Shown piece after piece: positions 1 to 5,543 of a DNA stretch of 12,439 bases (position 1 is the first letter of the stretch; every line of letters begins with the position of its first letter). A program made the translations under genes and the position numbers. Origin of the DNA: a bacterium (lineage in GTDB: Bacteria; Patescibacteriota; Minisyncoccia; UBA6257; GWB1-50-10); contig DAIDBF010000074.1 of the NCBI GenBank assembly GCA_027310235.1, positions 1 through 12,439 on the forward strand. The letters are read 5' to 3'. The notes under the pieces are model-generated. The model was given only the letters and a program-made list of their open reading frames with translations, ran no database searches and was not told where the DNA came from.

Positions 1-532
1 AATGTTGAAGAAGCTCGGGGTTACCTACGCAATTGTCGGGCACTCGGAACGCCGCCGTCTTGGCGAGAGCGACGAGATGATTGCGAAAAAGGTGAAGGCG
101 AGCACGGACGCGGGATTAAAAGTAATCCTCTGCGTTGGAGAGTCAAAACGGGAATCAGGAATCAAGAATAAGGAATTAGGAAACGCGAAACGTTATCTAC
201 GGAAGCAGTTAGAAATGGACTTACGTAGTATTCATAATTCCAGATTCCTAATTCATAATTCCCTTATCGTCGCTTACGAGCCCATCTGGGCTATCGGAAC
301 AGGAAAGAATGCAAGTCCTGATGATGCCGCCGAAATGGCAGGGTTTTTACGGCAATTCCTTGATTCTAGATTTCAAATTCATGATTTCAAAGTGCTGTAT
401 GGCGGTTCGACGAACCCACGAAATGCGGAGAGTTTTTTGGGAAAGAAAGAGATCGCAGGGCTCTTGGTGGGAGGGGCAAGTATTAATAAGAAGGAATTCG
501 GAGAGATGATAAAAATAGGAAAGAGTGCATGA
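1..532 (+). CDS. tpiA: Triosephosphate isomerase, 3' part (5' end outside window)
   Basis: Triosephosphate isomerase interconverts glyceraldehyde-3-phosphate and dihydroxyacetone phosphate in glycolysis; it is a cytosolic TIM barrel. The visible 176 residues begin just before the GHSERR motif, whose histidine (visible residue 14) is the catalytic electrophile. They then carry AYEPIWAIGTGK with the catalytic base Glu93, the phosphate-gripping YGGS loop (133-136) and GLLVGGAS (153-160). The ATG at position 2 is an internal Met of the family (normally around residue 80), so the gene is cut by the window edge and is not truncated biologically. It ends in TGA, which overlaps the next start as ATGA. 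The stretch between the VGES motif and AYEP is about 8 residues longer than in E. coli, and peptides such as IHNSRFLIHNS there are encoded by degenerate AT-rich repeats (separate entries). All visible catalytic elements are intact, so I expect an active enzyme. Confidence 0.97.
   Translation, partial: MLKKLGVTYAIVGHSERRRLGESDEMIAKKVKASTDAGLKVILCVGESKRESGIKNKELGNAKRYLRKQLEMDLRSIHNSRFLIHNSLIVAYEPIWAIGTGKNASPDDAAEMAGFLRQFLDSRFQIHDFKVLYGGSTNPRNAESFLGKKEIAGLLVGGASINKKEFGEMIKIGKSA
150..182 (+). repeat. Degenerate AT-rich repeat tract inside tpiA, copy A
   Basis: Purine-rich tract built of GGAAT-type words (ggaatcaggaatcaag...). It matches the reverse complement of copy B (229-263) at roughly three quarters of positions by eye, so A and B are inverted copies. 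It encodes SGIKNKELGN in a loop/helix region after the VGES motif. Such small dispersed repeats absorbed in frame are, to my knowledge, common in some CPR and cyanobacterial genomes; the mechanism here is not shown. Confidence 0.6.
229..263 (+). repeat. Degenerate AT-rich repeat tract inside tpiA, copy B
   Basis: It contains the 12-mer attcataattcc twice, at 230-241 and 251-262, a direct repeat with a 21-bp period, joined by agattccta. It encodes SIHNSRFLIHNS immediately before the beta strand that carries the catalytic AYEP motif; most of the extra length relative to E. coli TpiA sits here. It is an inverted copy of tract A and is related in the same orientation to tract C. Confidence 0.7.
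354..390 (+). repeat. Degenerate AT-rich repeat tract inside tpiA, copy C
   Basis: The tract aattccttgattctagattt and the following caaattcatgatttcaa resemble copy B in the same orientation. The encoded peptide DSRFQIHDF parallels NSRFLIHNS from copy B, in the same reading frame. It replaces the variable helix end just before the VLYGGS phosphate-binding strand. It is more diverged than A or B, so it is either older or only partly derived from the repeat. Confidence 0.5.
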
Positions 533-2322
533 CCAAACAAGAAAGCAAGATTTGCCAGAACTGTAAACAAGAGTTCGTTATCGAGCCGGACGATTTCGAT
601 TTTTACGAAAAAATACAGGTGCCCCCGCCGACGTTTTGTCCGGACTGCCGCGCCGTGAGGAGAATGGCGTGGCGCAACGAACGGACGCTCTATAAACGCG
701 CATGCGAGAAGACGGGGAAACAAGTAATAACCTGTTTCGCTCCCGACTCGGGGATTCACGTGTACGACCGCGACGTATGGTGGTCCGACGACTGGGATCC
801 GCTCTCGTTCGGGACGGAGTATGACTTCCAAAAGCCGTTCTTTTCGCAGTTTCGGGAACTTTTAGGAAAAATACCAATGCCGTCCGTATTCAACAGCCGC
901 TGTGTGCGGAGCGATTACGGCAATCATGACGGAGAATTGAAAGATTCCTATCTGGTGTTCGCTACCTGGGGAGGCGAAAACCTTCTCTATAGCAGTAAAA
1001 TAATGGGAGTGAAAGATTCCTCCGATTTGCTTGTGGTGAATAACTCCGAACTGTGCTATGAGGCCATAGGTTCATCGAAACTCTATCGGGTGGCGTATGC
1101 GGAAAACTGCGAAAACTGCAGTGATTCCTATTTTCTTTATGAATGCCGGGGATGCAACAACTGTTTCGGGTGCAGTAATTTAAGAAACAAGTCCTATTAT
1201 ATATTCAACGAGCCGTATTCGCGGGACGAATATCTGAAACAATTGAAAGCATTCAACCTCGGCAGTGCCGCGGAGATGGAGAAGTTCAAAGCGAAGTTCG
1301 AAACTATAAAGAAAAACGCGCTGAGAAAGTATGCGAATATCGTAAATTCACAGAATGCCACCGGCGATAATCTTACGAACGTGAGCAACTGCAGGAACTC
1401 CTTCGATTTTTCGAACGACGTGCGGGATTGCCGTTACTGCATCAATGGTGGAGTGAAAATGTACGACGGATATGACGGATATGGAATCGGCGCAAATGCA
1501 GAACTCCTTTACGAATCGGTCGATACCGGCGCGGATGGAAATAAGTTTTATTTCGATATTTTCGTGTGGACGGGGAACGACGTTCATTATTCCTATGCAT
1601 GCCATGGATGCCAAAATTGTTTCGGGTGCATCGGTCTTCGGAAGAAAGAGTATTGTATTCTGAACAAACAATACACGAAAGAAGAATATAAAGAGCTTTT
1701 GTCACGAGTTATGAGTCAGATGAAGGAAGTGCCGTATATCGATAAGAAAGGAACAGCATACCGATACGGTGAATTTTTTCCTTCGGAACTTTCGCCTTTC
1801 GCCTATAACGAAACGATTGCACAGGAGTACTTCCCACTTTCGAGGGCGGAGGCGGAAACAGCTGGGTATGCCTGGAAGGAAGAGGAAACGAAAAACTACT
1901 CGATTACCAAAAAGCCGGAGGAACTTCCCGATGCCATACAGGACGTGGATGATTCGATCGTACACGAAGTCGTCGGTTGTGCCCATGTGAGCTCCGGCGG
2001 ATGCAACGAGAAGTGTTCATTCGCATTCAAGATTATACCCGAAGAACTCAGGTTCTATAAAAAAATGAATCTGCCGCTTCCCCGACTTTGTTCGAACTGT
2101 CGTCATTTCGGAAGAATGGAGAGGCGGAATCCCATTAAGCTCTGGCACCGCAGATGCATGTGCTTGTCCCCCGAATCCTTGGTAAAGGAGGGCGGATATC
2201 GAAATAATTCCCAGCACTTCCATAAGGAAGAAAGATGCCCCAACGAGTTCGAAACGCCGTATGCTCCCGATCGAAAAGAAACAATCTACTGCGAACAATG
2301 CTATCAATCCGAGGTGGTATAA
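529..2322 (+). CDS. Cys-rich duplicated zinc-ribbon protein, function unknown
   Basis: A 597-residue soluble protein with no signal peptide or membrane segment. An N-terminal zinc ribbon has Cys9/Cys12 and Cys37/Cys40, with FYEKIQVPPPTFCPDCRAVR between and after. Two long Cys-rich repeats follow: CxxC at 194-197 then C206, C209, C212, C215 with NCFGCSNLR and a YS/YT-x-EEY-like tail, and a second copy with C358, C361, C364, C367 (NCFGCIGLR). Near the C-terminus the ribbon recurs as C492, C496, C521, C524 with FYKKMNLPLPRLCSNCR, and a last Cys set (C543, C545, C570, C588, C591) closes the protein with YCEQCYQSEVV. The repeats look like irregular beta-solenoid coils. The start is fixed by the ATGA overlap with tpiA and by AGGA 8 nt upstream. 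I recognise it as a protein type seen in Parcubacteria, often annotated only as hypothetical or zinc-ribbon; its function is unknown. Metal or nucleic-acid binding is inference. Confidence 0.88.
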   Translation: MTKQESKICQNCKQEFVIEPDDFDFYEKIQVPPPTFCPDCRAVRRMAWRNERTLYKRACEKTGKQVITCFAPDSGIHVYDRDVWWSDDWDPLSFGTEYDFQKPFFSQFRELLGKIPMPSVFNSRCVRSDYGNHDGELKDSYLVFATWGGENLLYSSKIMGVKDSSDLLVVNNSELCYEAIGSSKLYRVAYAENCENCSDSYFLYECRGCNNCFGCSNLRNKSYYIFNEPYSRDEYLKQLKAFNLGSAAEMEKFKAKFETIKKNALRKYANIVNSQNATGDNLTNVSNCRNSFDFSNDVRDCRYCINGGVKMYDGYDGYGIGANAELLYESVDTGADGNKFYFDIFVWTGNDVHYSYACHGCQNCFGCIGLRKKEYCILNKQYTKEEYKELLSRVMSQMKEVPYIDKKGTAYRYGEFFPSELSPFAYNETIAQEYFPLSRAEAETAGYAWKEEETKNYSITKKPEELPDAIQDVDDSIVHEVVGCAHVSSGGCNEKCSFAFKIIPEELRFYKKMNLPLPRLCSNCRHFGRMERRNPIKLWHRRCMCLSPESLVKEGGYRNNSQHFHKEERCPNEFETPYAPDRKETIYCEQCYQSEVV

Positions 2323-2354
2323 TAATTGAAAGGCCGGATATAAAAGCACATAAG

Positions 2355-2621
2355 ATGCCGAAACAATCAAAGGAAGAAAAACCGATCGGCGTCGTCACGC
2401 ACTATTTCGGCGGGATCGATGTCGCGATCGTGAAATTCAGTATTGCGGTGAAAGTAGGGGAGACGATTCACTTCAAGGGAGCGACGACCGACTTTTCGGA
2501 GAAGATCAAATCGATGCAGTACGACCATAAGCCGATCGAAAGCGCGAAGAAGGGGCAGGAGGTTGGCATAAAAATCGGAAACAAGGTACGCGAGGGAGAC
2601 GAGGTGTTTCCGGAACAATAG
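2355..2621 (+). CDS. Stand-alone EF-Tu domain-2-like protein (translation elongation factor-like)
   Basis: An 88-residue protein whose sequence matches the beta-barrel fold of translation-factor domain 2, as also found at the C-terminus of U32-family peptidases. It shows IGVVTHYFGGIDVAIVKF, then VKVGETIHFKG, TTDFSEKIKSMQYDHKPI, and the closing GQEVGIKIGNKVREGDEVF. The SMQ-x-x-H stretch and the glycine-rich end are the family hallmarks. There is no GTPase domain and no catalytic residue, so it is probably a binding module; a role at the ribosome or in RNA modification is inference. I chose the ATG at 2355 because the upstream in-frame ATG (2235) lies inside the preceding gene and would add 40 unrelated residues. 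No convincing Shine-Dalgarno sequence precedes 2355. It lies 32 nt after the zinc-ribbon gene and is probably co-transcribed with it. Confidence 0.85.
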   Translation: MPKQSKEEKPIGVVTHYFGGIDVAIVKFSIAVKVGETIHFKGATTDFSEKIKSMQYDHKPIESAKKGQEVGIKIGNKVREGDEVFPEQ

Positions 2622-2660
2622 GGGGCCTTGCGGCCGCTTGCACGCGCCGCGGGCGGAGCG
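2622..2660 (+). other. GC-rich structured spacer, possible weak transcription boundary
   Basis: The gap contains gcggccgc (2630-2637) and several short complementary pairs, for example gcggc at 2630-2634 with gccgc at 2646-2650. No T-run follows, so it does not meet the intrinsic terminator pattern. It is the only gap in the window large enough to separate transcription units, and it directly precedes a promoter-like element. Confidence 0.25.
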
Positions 2661-2678
2661 TTCGTCATTCGGAAATTA

Positions 2679-2687
2679 TGGTATTAT
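2679..2687 (+). promoter_or_regulatory. Extended -10 promoter element, possibly for a leaderless transcript
   Basis: TGGTATTAT matches an extended -10 (TG-N-TATAAT with one mismatch in the hexamer at 2682-2687). The expected start of transcription, about 7 nt downstream, falls on or next to the A of the ATG at 2694, which would give a leaderless mRNA. No good -35 hexamer lies at 16-18 nt; the extended TG could compensate. No Shine-Dalgarno sequence precedes that ATG, which fits leaderless initiation. Confidence 0.5.
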
Positions 2688-2693
2688 GACTCC

Positions 2694-3419
2694 ATGACTC
2701 GCGGGGCGAAAAAGTTCGTGTATGGAATCCTGTATCTCTTTATCTTCGGAATCCTTTTGTATTGGATGTTCGGCGGTTCAGGCGTAGCGAACCCAGGAAG
2801 CGGTTTGTCCGCGATACAAAACAAGGCACTACCGATCGCCATTACGGGACCGGTCCAGATTTTCAAAAACAGCGATCTTTCGCAAGTCATTCTTCTTGCG
2901 GGGATTTCGAATACAAACGCCGAATACGGAGCCGGGAAACTCGATTATGTCTTCTCGCTCTTCGATAAGAACAGCGCGCTCGTTGATCGGATACAGGGAT
3001 CCGATATGATATTCCCCGAAGAATCGAAGTTTCTTTTCGCGTCGTATGAGGGTACTTCCTACAATATCGAGAGAACTTCGCGCGTAAGTTTGGAGTTGTC
3101 GCCCGAATGGGTACTGGGGAGCGAGCTCATCCGGCCGTATCTTTCTCTTGCCGGAGAGCCGGCAACTACGGTTGCGAGCGACGGAATCCGCGTGGGGGGA
3201 TCGGTCAGAAACACAAGCCCGCTCGCGACGGGGAGAGTGAAGGTGATCGTGCTTCTGTACAACAAGTACGGCGACCCTCTATTCGGGGGGCAGACTCTTC
3301 TCGAACGGATCGGAAGCCTTGCTACCGCCCCGTTCTCGGTATATTTCCCCCCTGATCAGATGATTATCGGGGCAGTCGACAGCTCCAAAACCAAGGCATT
3401 CGTAAGCGCAGTGGAGTAA
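2694..3419 (+). CDS. Membrane-anchored protein with two FxLYD-like beta-sandwich domains
   Basis: A 241-residue protein with a short basic N-terminus (MTRGAKK), one membrane helix at about residues 8-26 (FVYGILYLFIFGILLYWMF), and an extracytoplasmic part. Residues about 48-140 and 160-240 look like two related beta sandwiches. The second is clearer: GIRVGGSVRNTSPLATGRVK, then VLLYNKYGDPLFGG and APFSVYFP, the pattern of FxLYD-type domains (strand, N-T/S turn, LY-x-x-x-G, late F-x-V). There are no catalytic motifs and no cysteines. The ATG at 2694 is chosen over the upstream in-frame TTG at 2628 because it sits at the membrane-helix N-terminus and directly after the extended -10. It is separated from rodA by 1 nt, so it probably belongs to the cell-wall unit; a scaffold or envelope role is inference. 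Confidence 0.88.
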   Translation: MTRGAKKFVYGILYLFIFGILLYWMFGGSGVANPGSGLSAIQNKALPIAITGPVQIFKNSDLSQVILLAGISNTNAEYGAGKLDYVFSLFDKNSALVDRIQGSDMIFPEESKFLFASYEGTSYNIERTSRVSLELSPEWVLGSELIRPYLSLAGEPATTVASDGIRVGGSVRNTSPLATGRVKVIVLLYNKYGDPLFGGQTLLERIGSLATAPFSVYFPPDQMIIGAVDSSKTKAFVSAVE

Positions 3420-3420
3420 T

Positions 3421-4500
3421 ATGTTTTTTGCGCGGCTTCGAAAACTGGACTGGGCGCTTATCGGAGGACTTCTGGTGCTCGCGGCGATAAGCTTGCTCAC
3501 GCTCGCAAGCCATGATCGTTCCTTCTTCTGGAGACAGCTCACGTGGTATATAGCCGCGTTCGCCGTCATTATATTCGGAAGCCGATTGCCGTGGTCATGG
3601 CTTTTGCGCTGGCCCGCGTTCAGGTACGGCGCGTACTGGATCGCGATTTTTTTTCTTGTCGTCTCGAATCTGCAATCGACGCTCGTGAGGGGAACGAAAA
3701 GCTGGCTTTCTATCGGAGGATTCCAGTTCGAGCCGGCCGAGTTCGCAAAATTCGCGCTCGTCATTTTTCTTGCCGGATTTTTCACGAAGCGCTACGTTGC
3801 CGTGTGGCGAACGAAAAATCTTTTCATGTCGCTCCTTTACACGATGATTCCGGCGTTTCTGATCGCGATTCATCCCGATCTCGGATCTACGATCGTCGTG
3901 GTCGGCATCTGGCTCGGGTTCATGCTCATGAGCGGCGTGCATAAGAAACGATTCCTGATCGGGCTTGCCGTGGGAGTCGGATGTGCCATCCTTCTCTGGA
4001 TGACGTTTCTGAAGCCATATCAGAAAGATCGGCTTACCGGATTCCTTTTTCCGGAACGCGATCCTTTGGGTATCAACTACAACGTGATTCAATCGAAGAT
4101 CGCGATCGGCTCCGCGGGGCTCTGGGGAAAGGGATTCGGTGAAGGGACGCAGACGCAGTTCCGCTTCCTTCCCGAGGCGCACGCCGATTTCCTCTTCGCC
4201 GCCTTTACGGAAGAATGGGGCATCGCCGCGGATGTGATACTTCTCTTGACTTTCCTCTTCATTTTCGTACAATTGACCAATATCGGGCTTAGAGCGGGGA
4301 GCAACGAGGCGAAGTTCGTAGTGTTGGGAAGCACACTTATTCTTTTCATACAGTTTCTGATCAATATCGGTTCGAATCTCGGCTTGGTGCCGGTCACCGG
4401 TATCACCCTTCCTTTCGTGAGCTACGGCGGGTCAAGTCTCTTGACGATTGCAACGCTCATAAGTATAATTCAACACATAAAAATTGAATCCTCAGGATAA
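3421..4500 (+). CDS. rodA: RodA, SEDS-family peptidoglycan glycosyltransferase
   Basis: SEDS proteins polymerise lipid II into glycan strands in the cytoplasmic membrane, working with a class B penicillin-binding protein. The 359 residues hold about ten membrane helices (for example 9-29, 34-57, 132-150, 155-171, 177-197, 268-287, 298-317, 327-351). Family motifs are GTKSWLSIGGFQFEPAEFAK, IAIHPDLGST, and LPEAHADFLFAAFTEEWG, whose Asp256 aligns with the essential SEDS aspartate (D262 in E. coli RodA, D297 in FtsW). The C-terminal GLVPVTGITLPFVSYGGSS is also present; VTGITLPFVSYGG favours RodA over FtsW. HADF replaces the commoner HTDF. The length is close to E. coli RodA (370). ATG start, with GGAG at 3413-3416. 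Its 3' end overlaps mltG by up to 17 nt. The partner PBP2 gene is not in the window. Confidence 0.95.
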   Translation: MFFARLRKLDWALIGGLLVLAAISLLTLASHDRSFFWRQLTWYIAAFAVIIFGSRLPWSWLLRWPAFRYGAYWIAIFFLVVSNLQSTLVRGTKSWLSIGGFQFEPAEFAKFALVIFLAGFFTKRYVAVWRTKNLFMSLLYTMIPAFLIAIHPDLGSTIVVVGIWLGFMLMSGVHKKRFLIGLAVGVGCAILLWMTFLKPYQKDRLTGFLFPERDPLGINYNVIQSKIAIGSAGLWGKGFGEGTQTQFRFLPEAHADFLFAAFTEEWGIAADVILLLTFLFIFVQLTNIGLRAGSNEAKFVVLGSTLILFIQFLINIGSNLGLVPVTGITLPFVSYGGSSLLTIATLISIIQHIKIESSG

Positions 4501-5500
4501 ACAACGAGGGCTTCTCGGTTTGCGTTTTCTCATTGTGCTGGGGGCGGTTCTTCTATTCATCATTTGCGCCGCCTACTTTTTCTACGGATTACAGCCGGTT
4601 CTCGGGGAAAAAACGCCAGTCACATTCGAAGTCGTGAAAGGGGAACGTTTTCGCTCGATAGGGGCGCGTTTATCCAGCGATTCTTTAATTCGTTCAATCA
4701 CCGTGTTTAAACTCTATTCTTTTGTAACGGGGAGCGCGCGCAAATTTCAGCCGGGAGTGTATGCATTGGATCGCACGATGAGCGTGCCCGAGATCGTCCG
4801 TGAACTCACCCGCGGAGTGAAAAATGAAGTGATGCTCAAGATCATCGAGGGAACTGCGATAAAGGATATCGATGCGGCACTCGCGAACGCCGGCGTGACG
4901 GCGCCGGGCGATATTATGAACGTTTCCTTGGAATCGCTTCGGGGATCATATCCCTTTTTGAATAACGCCTCGTCGCTCGAGGGTTTTCTTTTTCCCGATA
5001 CTTATGAGTTTACGATCCACGCTACTCCGGAAAAAACGGTTCGGCGTTTTTTGGACGCCTTCGAGATGAAGGCATGGCCGCTTCTCTCGGGAAATAAAAA
5101 CTGGTACCAGTCGCTTACCCTCGCTTCGTATCTTGAAAAAGAAGTGGTTACCGAAGGGGACAGGCGTCTCGTTGCGGGCATTCTTTTGAAGCGCGCTTCG
5201 ATCGGCATGCCGCTCCAGGTTGACGCCACCATGCTCTATGCGAAGTGCAGGGGCGCGTTCGAAAGCTGCGGTTCGACGCTTCTCTCAAAACAGGATATGA
5301 AGATCGATTCTCCTTTTAACACCTACACCCATCAAGGATTTACCCCCACGCCGATCGGAAATCCGGGAATCGCCGCGATCCAAGCCGCCCTGAACCCCGC
5401 ATCAAGCGGCTACCTGTATTATCTCTCGACTCCCGAAGGGAATACGGTGTTTTCGAAGACGCTTCTCGAACACAACCAAAACCAAGCCCGCTATTTTTAA
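4484..5500 (+). CDS. mltG: MltG, endolytic peptidoglycan transglycosylase
   Basis: MltG is an inner-membrane lytic transglycosylase that cuts nascent glycan strands and is thought to set strand length by releasing them from the polymerase. The protein has a short cytoplasmic tail, a membrane helix at about 14-34, a LysM-like region at about 44-110 (FEVVKGERFRSIGARL ... FQPGVYAL) and a YceG/MltG catalytic domain. The catalytic domain shows LEGFLFPDTYEF, ASYLEKEVV with the catalytic glutamate at residue 218 (the E. coli number, E218, when counted from 4484), LQVDATMLYA, SPFNTYTHQGFTPTPIGNPG and a terminal EHNQNQARYF. Length 338 aa against 340 in E. coli. A two-cysteine loop (C255, C262) follows the VDATMLYA motif. 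The start is a TTG at 4484, overlapping rodA by 17 nt; a second in-frame TTG at 4520, preceded by GAGGG, is an alternative that keeps the membrane helix. Overlap with rodA suggests coupled translation. Confidence 0.95.
   Translation: MNPQDKQRGLLGLRFLIVLGAVLLFIICAAYFFYGLQPVLGEKTPVTFEVVKGERFRSIGARLSSDSLIRSITVFKLYSFVTGSARKFQPGVYALDRTMSVPEIVRELTRGVKNEVMLKIIEGTAIKDIDAALANAGVTAPGDIMNVSLESLRGSYPFLNNASSLEGFLFPDTYEFTIHATPEKTVRRFLDAFEMKAWPLLSGNKNWYQSLTLASYLEKEVVTEGDRRLVAGILLKRASIGMPLQVDATMLYAKCRGAFESCGSTLLSKQDMKIDSPFNTYTHQGFTPTPIGNPGIAAIQAALNPASSGYLYYLSTPEGNTVFSKTLLEHNQNQARYF
4506..4510 (+). promoter_or_regulatory. Possible ribosome binding site for an alternative mltG start (TTG 4520)
   Basis: GAGGG lies 9 nt before an in-frame TTG at 4520. 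No Shine-Dalgarno-like sequence precedes the TTG at 4484. Starting at 4520 would remove 12 residues from the cytoplasmic tail and leave the membrane helix intact, so both starts are plausible. Confidence 0.35.
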
Positions 5501-5543
5501 TCCAAATTATTTAAAGAGTAGTCGATGACATCGGTAACACACC

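Noticed and set aside
150..390. CRISPR array suggested by repeated AT-rich units
   Set aside because: The units are degenerate, occur in both orientations, have irregular spacing and sit inside an intact tpiA reading frame.
2235..2354. Upstream in-frame ATG for the EF-Tu-domain-2-like gene
   Set aside because: It lies inside the conserved C-terminal Cys cluster of the zinc-ribbon gene and would add 40 residues with no family resemblance.
2622..2660. Intrinsic terminator after the EF-Tu-domain-2-like gene
   Set aside because: The spacer can form short GC-rich stems, but no single dominant hairpin and no T-run follows; kept only as a low-confidence structured spacer.
2628..2693. TTG at 2628 as start of the FxLYD-type membrane protein
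   Set aside because: It would put an Arg/Ala-rich, non-conserved leader encoded by the GC-rich spacer before the membrane helix; the ATG at 2694 fits both the helix and the promoter element.
3595..4272. 225-codon open frame on the minus strand inside rodA
   Set aside because: Antisense to conserved SEDS motifs; the translation is a low-complexity charged sequence (E, K, R, H) with no recognisable domain.
5501..5543. Promoter directly upstream of rpoB
   Set aside because: The 43-nt gap has A/T-rich words (for example attatttaaag) but no TG-extended or well-placed -10/-35 pair relative to the ATG.
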